Shown: in pieces, positions 9,738-18,310 of the stretch
Layout of the letters: every line of letters starts with the position of its first letter
Position numbering within the stretch: position 1 is the stretch's first letter
Source: Candidatus Avimuribaculum pullicola
Lineage (GTDB): Bacteria > Bacteroidota > Bacteroidia > Bacteroidales > Muribaculaceae
Assembly: GCA_018716295.1 (NCBI GenBank)
Contig: DVKC01000032.1
Coordinates: 83,713-147,712 of the forward strand
Direction of reading: 5' to 3'
DNA length: 64,000 nt
The notes under the pieces: model-generated
The model's input: only the letters and a program-made list of their open reading frames with translations
Told to the model about the DNA's origin: nothing
The model's database searches: none
Program-made: the position numbers and the translations under genes

Positions 9738-12332
9738 CTACTTGATTTCAAGGGCATTGTTTATGCGCAATATCAAATCTTTGTAATGGTAGCGCGTGGC
9801 CACGTCTGACGTTGCCGAACGGTTCGTCAACAAGTCCTTTATACGCAACAATTCACCGCGCTTAACCGATATTGCATCGCTCGTGCGTGCAACCAACGAG
9901 CCATAAAAGCTCAGTTCACGACGTGCGCCGGCACGTTCCGATTCGGCTGCGTGATAAGGACAAACAACACATTCATCGGGATTTAATATCTGCGGCTCAG
10001 TCCAAAGCGAGCGATTGAGTTTTATACCTTCCGATGCCGACGCGGCAGTTATCAAGGCATCGACAAACAACTTTTGCGTGTTTCGTTCACACACATTAGG
10101 CTTACCACCCCTCATGGTCACGGCAAATATGCTACGATGCAAGTCATCAAGCAACTCTACAGCAGTATAGGCCTCCTTGCCATTCCGGTTCTCATTTTCA
10201 ATCATTCGCAACAATCGATCATTATACAACAGGTCGAAAAACAAATAGGCTTGCGCATTCTTGAACACCTGCGACGGCGCATACTCCACCAACCCATTTT
10301 GCGTGTTGCGGTTAAGGAACGTATAGTCTTGTACCTCCGATCCGAATAGCCATTTTTGCTCACTGAACGCATTTTCAATCAAGAATTTTACAGCGCGGCG
10401 TTGCTTTTCCTTCTCGACATGCGTGAAAGTCTTCACACCATCGCCCACAGTAGTATTCTCAAGGTATATTCCACCTACGTTGGCAAGCACATGATACATA
10501 TAATAATTCCACTGGTTCACAACAGCATAATATAGCCGCGAAGCCTCCTCATACGTCTGATTGCGCTCACCTGTAGTTGTCCATGCAATCAGGTTCTCCA
10601 TTACAATCTTCAAGTTGGCAATGCCAAGCTCCGATGAACGGCAAGCATCATCGCCCAAGTCCTCGCTCTGCGCACGAGGGTCAACAGCATCACGGGCGGG
10701 TTGCGCCTCGCTGTACTTGTAAAGTTTTCCTCGGTGCGTTTGCAACAATTCGTCCAATCCGTCAACCTCGCTCACACGGTCGGGATACCACCGATAACCA
10801 TATTCAATAGCGAAATAATCATAAGGCCCGATGTGCGGCGACACGTGTGTAACCCCGTCATCTGGCTGCGCCACATAATTGAACCGTGCATAATCCATCA
10901 CCGATGCCGAAGTGGCATTGAAAGCACTGGTAAATGACGGCGAACGCAACGAATCGGTAGGTATGGCACTCGATGCAATCATATTGTGCCGCAATCCGAG
11001 CGAATGTCCCACCTCGTGGCACACCACATAGCGGATTGCATCGCCTATCAGGCTGTCGGGCAGCACCACGCTGCGGGCGGCAGGATTTATTGCCCCAGTC
11101 TGCACCATTATCCACTGCTGCAATGCCGACAGCACATTGTGCCACCACATTATATCGGCTTCGAGAATTTCGCCCGTGCGCGGGTCAAGTGTCGAAGGCC
11201 CCATGGCATTAACTTTTACGCTGGCGGCATAATTTACCGTAGAATAATTAATGTCATCGATGGCAATACTATCGGGATACTGCTCTACCACTATGGCATC
11301 TTTGAACCCGGCACGTTCAAAGGCGGCATTCCAGTCGGTAATGCCTTGTGCAAGATATGGCCTCCACCTCTCGGGCACGCTATTGTCGATATAAAATTTT
11401 ATAGGTTTCACAGGCCGCACCACTTCGCCGCGCATGTAAGCAGCAGTGTCGCTCGGTTCGAGCCTCCAACGGGTTATATACTTGCGCGAGTCAACACGCT
11501 GCTGCTCATCGCTGTAATGCAGGCGGCTTGTAGTAAAATACCCAACCCGAGGCGAGTCGTTCCTTCCTGCCATCGGCACAGCGGGCAGCAACACTATCGA
11601 ACAACTCACACCTGCCGTCACATACATTTCGTCGTTGCCGTCGGCAGTGCGCGTCGTCAGTTCACTATATGCCACAACATTGTCTTTATAAGCCACAATC
11701 TCCTTAATTCGCGACAAATCCCTGTTGACCGACGATCCCATATTCATATTGCTGAACAAGTTGTTTATCACAGTATTACTACCGTCAAATAAGTCAGTCA
11801 CCTTTATCACCACTGCCGTTGAGTCTTTGGAATGCCCCATTACGCTAAATTTTTCAATAAGCGGGGCCACGTAATTATCGGCTACCGACAAAGCTATGGC
11901 ATCATCGGCACTGACATCAGGCATTGAATACTGCCGTTTCATACCCACTGTCGAGAAATCATCGTCAAGTTCAAAACGCACCATCATCGACTGGTAGTCC
12001 GAACCACGGTTCACCCCAATCCTGTTCAACTCGGCTGGAACATACGTCAACTTATTCACCACGAGCATGTCACGCCCCATCAACTCGACAGGTATCTCAA
12101 AATAATAATCGTCGTTGTACTTATATACATTCATCATGCCGTGACTTTCATACGACGCATTATAGATTATCCTACTATAATCCTGCACCTTTGCCGGATC
12201 TTGCTCAATGACCACAACTGGCTCGTTTTTCTTCTTCTTGAACCATTTATGCCAGAATGCGGCATCGGCACTTAACGGCGACACCAACAATCCCAATACT
12301 ATAGCAAATATGACTATCACACGCTGTTTCAT
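9738..12332 (-). CDS. Secreted zinc-dependent metalloprotease (DUF5117/DUF4953 type)
   Basis: The ~864-residue protein starts with a signal peptide (MKQRVIVIFAIVLGLLVSPL, cleavage probably after SADA). The frame extends three codons further to a GTG, but the ATG at 12332 gives a cleaner signal. The catalytic zinc site HEVGHSLGLRH, an extended metzincin-like HExxHxxGxxH motif, lies near residue 437, followed by an NM and a Met-turn-like SVMDYARF. The N-terminal half matches the DUF5117-type region. It is probably exported to the periplasm or beyond; the substrate is unknown. It is transcribed alone, convergent to surE and divergent from the aminotransferase gene. It ends with TAG, showing that TAG is a normal stop here. 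Confidence 0.88.
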   Translation of the reverse strand: MKQRVIVIFAIVLGLLVSPLSADAAFWHKWFKKKKNEPVVVIEQDPAKVQDYSRIIYNASYESHGMMNVYKYNDDYYFEIPVELMGRDMLVVNKLTYVPAELNRIGVNRGSDYQSMMVRFELDDDFSTVGMKRQYSMPDVSADDAIALSVADNYVAPLIEKFSVMGHSKDSTAVVIKVTDLFDGSNTVINNLFSNMNMGSSVNRDLSRIKEIVAYKDNVVAYSELTTRTADGNDEMYVTAGVSCSIVLLPAVPMAGRNDSPRVGYFTTSRLHYSDEQQRVDSRKYITRWRLEPSDTAAYMRGEVVRPVKPIKFYIDNSVPERWRPYLAQGITDWNAAFERAGFKDAIVVEQYPDSIAIDDINYSTVNYAASVKVNAMGPSTLDPRTGEILEADIMWWHNVLSALQQWIMVQTGAINPAARSVVLPDSLIGDAIRYVVCHEVGHSLGLRHNMIASSAIPTDSLRSPSFTSAFNATSASVMDYARFNYVAQPDDGVTHVSPHIGPYDYFAIEYGYRWYPDRVSEVDGLDELLQTHRGKLYKYSEAQPARDAVDPRAQSEDLGDDACRSSELGIANLKIVMENLIAWTTTGERNQTYEEASRLYYAVVNQWNYYMYHVLANVGGIYLENTTVGDGVKTFTHVEKEKQRRAVKFLIENAFSEQKWLFGSEVQDYTFLNRNTQNGLVEYAPSQVFKNAQAYLFFDLLYNDRLLRMIENENRNGKEAYTAVELLDDLHRSIFAVTMRGGKPNVCERNTQKLFVDALITAASASEGIKLNRSLWTEPQILNPDECVVCPYHAAESERAGARRELSFYGSLVARTSDAISVKRGELLRIKDLLTNRSATSDVATRYHYKDLILRINNALEIK

Positions 12333-12431
12333 TTCATTCACATATTAAGCACACAGGCAAAGATACGACAAGAAAACAACCAATACCCCCATTAATAGAA
12401 AATTTTTATCAAGAAATTCAAAACAGTTTCT

Positions 12432-12439
12432 TAATTTTG
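12432..12439 (+). promoter_or_regulatory. -7 box for the aminotransferase operon
   Basis: TAATTTTG fits TAnnTTTG and lies 28 bases before the ATG at 12468, giving a short leader. A -33 element is not clear. Confidence 0.5.
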
Positions 12440-12467
12440 TGCCACTAAATTTTTTATAATAGAGAAA

Positions 12468-13667
12468 ATGCCAGACATTTCATTACGCGGCATAGCAATG
12501 CCCGCATCACCCATACGCAAGCTCGTGCCGCTGGCCAATGCAGCCAAGGCACGTGGCATAAAGGTGTACCACCTCAACATCGGGCAGCCCGACCTTCCAA
12601 CCCCGCCAAACGCACTCGAAGCGATGCGGAACATCGACCGTTCGGTGCTGGAATACAGCCCGTCTGAAGGACTATACTCATTGCGTGAAAAATTGGTGGA
12701 CTACTACGCCCGTTTCAACATCAACGTCAACGTCAACGATATAATCATAACTACGGGTGGCTCTGAAGCCGTCTTGTTCGCTTTTATGGCCAGCCTCGAC
12801 CCTGGCGACGAAATCATCGTGCCCGAACCTGCATACGCCAACTATATGGCCTTTGCCATTTCGGCTGGAGCAACCATCAAGACCGTACCTTCGTCAATCG
12901 AAACCGGTTTCTCACTGCCGCCAGTAAGCGAGTTTGAAAAGCTCATAACCGAGCGCACCAAGGGGATACTAATATGCAACCCCAACAATCCAACGGGATA
13001 CCTTTACACCCAAAAAGAGATGGATCAATTGCGCGACATCGTGAAACGCTACAACTTGTTCCTTTATTCCGACGAGGTGTACCGTGAATTTTGCTACACA
13101 GGTGCCCCATATATCTCGGCATTCCACCTTGCAGGAATTGAGAACCAAGTGGTACTTGTCGATTCATTCTCAAAACGATACAGCGAATGCGGCATACGAG
13201 TCGGCGCACTCGTCACCAAGCATGAAGAACTTAAAAAGAATGTCATAAAGTTCTGCCAGGCACGCCTTAGCCCGCCACTATTGGGTCAAATCGTTGCCGA
13301 AGCATCAATCGCCACGTCGCCCGAATATATGCTCGAAATCTACAACGAGTATGTCGAACGACGCAAGTTCCTTGTTGACAGCATCAACAAGATTACAGGT
13401 TGCTACACGCCCATTCCCATGGGTGCATTCTACACCGTGGCAAAACTGCCAGTTGATGATGCCGACCGTTTCTGCGAATGGTGCTTGCGCGACTTTGAAT
13501 ACGAAGGACAAACGGTGTTCATGGCCCCGGCATCGGGCTTCTACACCACCCCTGGATTAGGACGGAACGAGGTGCGACTGGCTTATGTGCTAAAAAAAGA
13601 CGACCTCGCTGCCGCCATGCACATATTGGAAAAGGCTCTTGAAGCATATCCCGGGCGTACATTATGA
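12468..13667 (+). CDS. Class I/II PLP-dependent aminotransferase
   Basis: The 399-residue protein is a fold-type I aminotransferase. The N-terminal LNIGQPDLPTP, TTGGSEAV (cofactor phosphate contact), CNPNNPTGY and SDEVYREF motifs are all present. The Schiff-base lysine is in DSFSKRYSECGIRVG, with the second arginine cluster near the C-terminus (NEVRLAYV). It is related to aspartate/alanine aminotransferases; the amino donor and keto acid cannot be read from sequence. It is first in a run of four same-strand genes, and its stop codon overlaps the ATG of the ABC permease gene (ATGA), so the two are translationally coupled. Confidence 0.88.
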   Translation: MPDISLRGIAMPASPIRKLVPLANAAKARGIKVYHLNIGQPDLPTPPNALEAMRNIDRSVLEYSPSEGLYSLREKLVDYYARFNINVNVNDIIITTGGSEAVLFAFMASLDPGDEIIVPEPAYANYMAFAISAGATIKTVPSSIETGFSLPPVSEFEKLITERTKGILICNPNNPTGYLYTQKEMDQLRDIVKRYNLFLYSDEVYREFCYTGAPYISAFHLAGIENQVVLVDSFSKRYSECGIRVGALVTKHEELKKNVIKFCQARLSPPLLGQIVAEASIATSPEYMLEIYNEYVERRKFLVDSINKITGCYTPIPMGAFYTVAKLPVDDADRFCEWCLRDFEYEGQTVFMAPASGFYTTPGLGRNEVRLAYVLKKDDLAAAMHILEKALEAYPGRTL

Positions 13668-14917
13668 GATATGAAATGCTTATAGCTCGGCGGCTCAGGC
13701 CTGGCGGCGGGGGCGGACGTTCCTCGTCGGCAAGCCTCACAGTGGCTGTAATCGGCATGGTACTCGCCATTATGGTAATGGTGCTGGCCATTACCATTGT
13801 CACGGGCTTCAAGCATGAAATCTCAAGCAAAATATACAATATCGATGCCCACATCAAAGTAGCCGATGCCGGCTACTCGCTGTCCACAGGAACCAACAAC
13901 GTCGATGAGCGCGACATTATTCCTCGCATAATCTCTTCACCCATCGCCGACTCGATTGCCAGCATAGCCCTTGTTGCCGAGAAGCCTGCAATCTTCAAGA
14001 CTGCCGACAACTTCATGGGGGTGATTTACAAAGGTTGTTCACAGCAATACGACTGGCAATATATCGCCAGTTGCCTTGTTGACGGGCGGCTACCAGACAT
14101 GGACGATGATGCCGACATGTCGGAAGTAATCATTTCCAAAATGATGGCATCGCAAATGAGGATAAACACAGGCGACCGCATATACACATATTTCATCGAT
14201 GAAAAAATCAAAGTGCGGCGTTCAACCGTAGTCGGCATATATTCCACCGACCTCGAAGAATACGACAAGGCATACGTGATAGGTAATATCCGGGCTATAC
14301 AGAACGTCAACGGCTGGAACAAGCATACGGGAACATACGTGGGCATCAACACATTGCGCACAAGCGACATCGAGCCACTATCCTACTCAATATTCACTCT
14401 CCTTGCCAACAATTGTGCCGACCACTATGGACGCCCGCTATATTACGTCACCGAAACGCATGGCAACAACGTTGCCTATTTCTCTTGGCTCGGGCTGCTC
14501 GACATGAACGTCATCGTCATCATCGTGCTCATTGCCATCGTGTCGGCATTCACGCTCATATCGGCCCTGCTCATGATTGTGCTCGAACGCATCAACATGA
14601 TAGGCATACTCAAGACCATGGGTGCCTGCAACAGTTCTATCAGGCGCATTTTCATATACCTCACACAGAAACTCATTATCAAGGCATTGATTATAGGTAA
14701 TGTGGCAAGTATAGGACTTGCACTATTGCAACAACACTTTCACTTTGCCCGGCTCGATGCCCAGTCCTACTATATCCCATACGTTCCTGTCGAAATCGAT
14801 TGGGGCGTAATAGCATTGCTCAACGTTGGGATAATCATCATTTCATACCTCACACTGATTACCCCATCGCTCGCAATTTCATCAATAAAGCCATCGCTTA
14901 CAGCTAAATTTGAATAA
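13664..14917 (+). CDS. FtsX-like ABC permease (LolC/LolE family)
   Basis: The 417-residue protein has the LolC/LolE/MacB-permease layout. One membrane helix lies near residues 25-47, a periplasmic domain spans about 50-270, and three helices follow near 275-300, 325-355 and 375-400, with the FtsX-domain phrase ERINMIGILKTMGA. LolCE-type permeases act with an ATPase to move lipoproteins out of the inner membrane toward LolA. No ATPase gene is adjacent, so the partner must lie elsewhere. The gene overlaps the aminotransferase gene by four bases. LolC/E is the best family call, but a generic MacB-type permease is possible. Confidence 0.82.
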   Translation: MRYEMLIARRLRPGGGGGRSSSASLTVAVIGMVLAIMVMVLAITIVTGFKHEISSKIYNIDAHIKVADAGYSLSTGTNNVDERDIIPRIISSPIADSIASIALVAEKPAIFKTADNFMGVIYKGCSQQYDWQYIASCLVDGRLPDMDDDADMSEVIISKMMASQMRINTGDRIYTYFIDEKIKVRRSTVVGIYSTDLEEYDKAYVIGNIRAIQNVNGWNKHTGTYVGINTLRTSDIEPLSYSIFTLLANNCADHYGRPLYYVTETHGNNVAYFSWLGLLDMNVIVIIVLIAIVSAFTLISALLMIVLERINMIGILKTMGACNSSIRRIFIYLTQKLIIKALIIGNVASIGLALLQQHFHFARLDAQSYYIPYVPVEIDWGVIALLNVGIIIISYLTLITPSLAISSIKPSLTAKFE

Positions 14918-14937
14918 CACACTATACAGCTTTTACT

Positions 14938-15915
14938 ATGACAACCATAATGCTACTTATCGCAGGACTTGCATTGCTGCTCGCAGGAGCCAACTTCCTG
15001 GTTGACGCGGCCATCGCCATTGCCCGACGGGCAAAAATCTCTGATTTCATCATCGGAATAGCCATAGTTGGCATCGGCACATCGTTGCCCGAATTGTTTG
15101 TATCAATATCGGCAGCTATGCGCGGAATGGGCGACTTGGCCGTTGGGAATGTGGTAGGATCGAATATATGCAACATATTCTTAATATTAGGCATAACAGC
15201 AATAATTTGCCCATTCGGAGTTACGCGGCAAAACATGGCTCGCGACATTCCCTTCGGGATACTTGTTTCGATATTGCTGTTACTGCTATGCTCCGACACA
15301 CTTTTCCCACGCATCACACAGAACGAAGTCGGACGCCTCGATGGCTTCGTCTTTCTGCTCATTTTTGCCGGCTACATGGCAATCGCAGCCATTCATTCGC
15401 GCCGCGAGGAGCAAGCACGCCGCGAAAACGAGGAAAATGCCACCTCACGCCTTGCAGGGCGACCTGCCGCACTGCTGTGGACTATAGCAGCAGTTTCATT
15501 GGCTGCGCTTCTATTCGGTGGCAACCTCTTCCTTGACAGCACCATCGATGTTGCCAGGCAATGGGGCATCAGCGACAAAGTGATATCCCTCACCATCGTT
15601 GCCGTCGGCACGTCGCTCCCCGAACTGGTCACTTGCATAGTGGCTGCAACCAAACGCGCCCCACAACTGGCACTCGGTAACGTGTTGGGATCAAACATCT
15701 TCAACATTTTGGGCATACTCGGCATATCATCACTCGTCAACCCCCTCGTGCTTGACGGCATCAACATCATCGACTTTGGTGTCATGATACTTGCTTCAGT
15801 GCTCACATTCGTGTGCGCTTTCACATTCCGCCGCCACGCTATCGACCGCCACGAAGGCATTATATTCCTGCTCATTTACATTGCCTACATCAGCTGCACA
15901 ATCATATTTTACTAA
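14938..15915 (+). CDS. Calcium/sodium antiporter (CaCA family)
   Basis: The 325-residue protein is almost entirely hydrophobic, with about ten membrane helices in two homologous halves. Each half carries the CaCA alpha-repeat motif: GIGTSLPELFVSI with GNVVGSNICNI in the first, and AVGTSLPELVTCI with GNVLGSNIFNI in the second. These repeats form the ion-binding site. This matches the YrbG-type cation exchanger of the inner membrane. It starts 20 bases after the ABC permease gene and is followed after 7 bases by the DUF3089 gene, so it is likely operonic. Confidence 0.92.
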   Translation: MTTIMLLIAGLALLLAGANFLVDAAIAIARRAKISDFIIGIAIVGIGTSLPELFVSISAAMRGMGDLAVGNVVGSNICNIFLILGITAIICPFGVTRQNMARDIPFGILVSILLLLLCSDTLFPRITQNEVGRLDGFVFLLIFAGYMAIAAIHSRREEQARRENEENATSRLAGRPAALLWTIAAVSLAALLFGGNLFLDSTIDVARQWGISDKVISLTIVAVGTSLPELVTCIVAATKRAPQLALGNVLGSNIFNILGILGISSLVNPLVLDGINIIDFGVMILASVLTFVCAFTFRRHAIDRHEGIIFLLIYIAYISCTIIFY

Positions 15916-15922
15916 AACATAT

Positions 15923-16897
15923 ATGGAAAAAGCAAAAACGCTTAGTCATTTCGCAATATGCCTCGGGCTGTTAATCGCTATTGCCACATCGTGCAGCGAA
16001 AACAACGCCCCTGTCGAAAACGCCAAAACATACATACCAGCCAAACCCGATTACACCGACCAGTCGCTGTGGTTCACCCGCGAAAATGACGCCACAGGCA
16101 ATGGTGCCGACATACTATATTTCGTTTCGACTTGGGAGGCCGACTGGACGACCGATGCTGGCGAGATATGCCATTACGCCGATGTGTACAACCCTCAACA
16201 CCGCGCCGACATGGATAAAGAGATAAGTCGCATTGCCGAATATATGGGCAATGGCAACAACTTCTACTCGCCCTACTACCGCCACACCACCATCGAGGCT
16301 TGGGTTACACAAAACGAAGACACCGTGCGCAGCCGTTTCATGATTCCCAATGAGGACATACAAAACGCATTCGGCGAATATCTGCGCCGCCGCGACAGCC
16401 AGCGGCCATTTGTACTCGCCGGTTTTAGCCAGGGAGCCAAGGCCGTGGTGGAACTTCTAAAAGCTATGCCCGACTCGCTCCATCAATATCTGGTGGCGGC
16501 ATACGTGCTGGGATACAAAGTTACCCCCGAAGATACTCTCGCAACGACCAATATTCGTGCAGCACAAGACTCGACCGACATCGGGGTCACAATTTGCTAC
16601 AATTCGGTATCGGATATTCAATACATAAAGCCTGTCGTGGCCGAACCGTGTGCAATGTGCATAAACCCGGTAAACTGGCGTACCGATGCCACCCCGGCCC
16701 AGTTGCACGACACCATCACCGTCACCCTCTCGCCCGAACATCACGTTCTGGTGCTTAAAGGATATAGCGGCGACGAATATCCACCCATCCGTGACTTGCT
16801 GAATGTCGGCGACTTCCATGGCTGTGAACCGTGGCTCTACCAAGAATGCTTGCAACGTAACATCAATGCCCGCATTCGTGCCTATCACAACCAATAA
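15923..16897 (+). CDS. DUF3089 lipoprotein, alpha/beta-hydrolase-like
   Basis: The 324-residue protein begins with a lipoprotein signal ending in IAIATSC, with Cys as the predicted lipidation site. The body matches DUF3089: DILYFVSTWEADW, NFYSPYYRHTTIEAW, and the nucleophile elbow FVLAGFSQGAK (G-F-S-Q-G) as in alpha/beta hydrolases. A histidine (CEPWLYQECLQRNIN region or DFHGCEP) may complete the triad. It is probably a surface or periplasmic esterase-like enzyme; the substrate is unknown. The ATG at 15923 was chosen over the longer frame from 15791, which lies inside the antiporter gene. It is last in the operon. Confidence 0.83.
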   Translation: MEKAKTLSHFAICLGLLIAIATSCSENNAPVENAKTYIPAKPDYTDQSLWFTRENDATGNGADILYFVSTWEADWTTDAGEICHYADVYNPQHRADMDKEISRIAEYMGNGNNFYSPYYRHTTIEAWVTQNEDTVRSRFMIPNEDIQNAFGEYLRRRDSQRPFVLAGFSQGAKAVVELLKAMPDSLHQYLVAAYVLGYKVTPEDTLATTNIRAAQDSTDIGVTICYNSVSDIQYIKPVVAEPCAMCINPVNWRTDATPAQLHDTITVTLSPEHHVLVLKGYSGDEYPPIRDLLNVGDFHGCEPWLYQECLQRNINARIRAYHNQ

Positions 16898-16934
16898 TTA
16901 TCACCCACACCAGTGCTTTTCCCAGGAAACGTTA

Positions 16935-17100
16935 TCTCAAGATAGTATAGCTGCGGCTCTACAGTTGTAAAAAACAGCAAACACATTTTTGCTATTGCGC
17001 TCGCCTTGCACTTTCTTTCCATAAGACAGGCGGCGGCTCGGCAATGCTAAAAAAACAGCAAGCTGTTTTTTGCTATTGCGCTCGCCTTGCACTATCTTTG
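16935..17100 (+). promoter_or_regulatory. Two tandem copies of a promoter-bearing palindromic repeat
   Basis: Two degenerate copies occur in a row (about 16935-17018 and 17019-17100). Each has a GC-rich left arm (GGCGGCGGCTCGGC), an A-rich/T-rich hairpin core and a right arm TTGCGCTCGCCTTGCAC. The second copy ends in TATCTTTG at 17093-17100, preceded by TTTG at 17069-17072 with exactly 20 bases between, a good Bacteroidota promoter for the gene at 17140. The first copy has a damaged -7 box. A related pair precedes efp. Confidence 0.75.
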
Positions 17101-17139
17101 CGGTGAGCTTCATAGAAGTTATACCAAGAAGAATTTCGC

Positions 17140-18303
17140 ATGATTGTTTTCACTATAATAGACTACGTAGTTTTCGCGATTTTTGCCGTCAACGTGCTTT
17201 ACCTGTTGCTGTTTGCGGCACTGTCGCTATTGAAACTGCCAGCACCGCCGGCATCGCGTAATGCGACACGGCGTGTTGCAATTCTTATCCCTGCCTATAA
17301 GGAAGATGGAGTTATTGTGGAGTGTGCTCGTTCGGCAATCGCCCAACGATACCCCAAGAAATTGTTTGACGTGGTTGTAATCTCCGACAGCATGACCAAC
17401 GAAACCAACCATCGCCTGTCGCAGTTGCCATTGCGGCTTATCGTGGTGAATTTCGACAAAAGCACCAAATCCAAAGCCCTTAACAAGGCAATGGCCGAAA
17501 TCGGCGACAACTACGACATCGCCGTGGTGCTTGATGCCGACAATGTGATAAAGCCATCGTTCTTGCAAGAAATCAATGCAGCATTCGATGCTGGATACCA
17601 TGCAGTACAAGCCCACCGCACTGCCAAGAACATGAATACCGACGTGGCAACGCTCGACGCACTGAGCGAGGAAATCAACAATTCGCTCATTCGCAAGGGA
17701 CATGCCGCCATCGGGCTTTCTGCGGCACTTATCGGCTCGGGTATGGCTTTCACTTACGATTTGTTCAAGCAACTCATGAGCAGCATCAATGCCGTGGGCG
17801 GATTTGACAAAGCTCTCGACTTGGCTCTCACTTACCACCGCATACGTGTGGCCTACCTGCAAGATACTATTGTCCTCGACGAGAAAGTGCAATCATCGGC
17901 AACATTCTCAAGCCAACGCCGCCGGTGGTTGTCGGCGCAAACCCACTACTTTAGTACCTATGCGCGTGACTTCTTCCCGCAACTTTTAAAGGGCAACATA
18001 GGCTTTTGCGACAAACTGTTCCAAAACATGATGATACCGCGGCTCATTCTCATAGGGGCTTGCCTGATTATCGCTGCTGTCATTTCATTCTTCGACCTTG
18101 CAGCTTCCATAAAGTGGTGGGCGGCATTTGGCACTACCTTGGTTGCCATGATGCTCGCAACCCCGCGCAAGCTATACACGGCACGGCTCATGAAGTCGCT
18201 CATCAAGCTGCCATATCTGTTCTTGCTCTTCACTGCCAACATTTTCAAGTTGCGCAAGGCCAACAAAACATTTATCCACACCCCGCACGGGATTGAAAAA
18301 TAA
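17140..18303 (+). CDS. Membrane-bound family 2 glycosyltransferase (processive type)
   Basis: The 387-residue protein has an N-terminal membrane helix (residues 5-30), a GT-A catalytic domain and two or three C-terminal helices (about 295-320, 325-345 and a hydrophobic stretch near 360). Catalytic landmarks are the nucleotide-binding ILIPAYKEDG, the DAD metal motif in VVLDADN, and SQRRRWLSAQ. The last corresponds to the Q(Q/R)xRW motif of processive enzymes such as cellulose and hyaluronan synthases. It probably starts or polymerises a surface glycan at the inner membrane. It is the first gene of a tightly packed five-gene cluster and has its own repeat-derived promoter. Confidence 0.87.
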   Translation: MIVFTIIDYVVFAIFAVNVLYLLLFAALSLLKLPAPPASRNATRRVAILIPAYKEDGVIVECARSAIAQRYPKKLFDVVVISDSMTNETNHRLSQLPLRLIVVNFDKSTKSKALNKAMAEIGDNYDIAVVLDADNVIKPSFLQEINAAFDAGYHAVQAHRTAKNMNTDVATLDALSEEINNSLIRKGHAAIGLSAALIGSGMAFTYDLFKQLMSSINAVGGFDKALDLALTYHRIRVAYLQDTIVLDEKVQSSATFSSQRRRWLSAQTHYFSTYARDFFPQLLKGNIGFCDKLFQNMMIPRLILIGACLIIAAVISFFDLAASIKWWAAFGTTLVAMMLATPRKLYTARLMKSLIKLPYLFLLFTANIFKLRKANKTFIHTPHGIEK

Positions 18304-18310
18304 TGTGACA

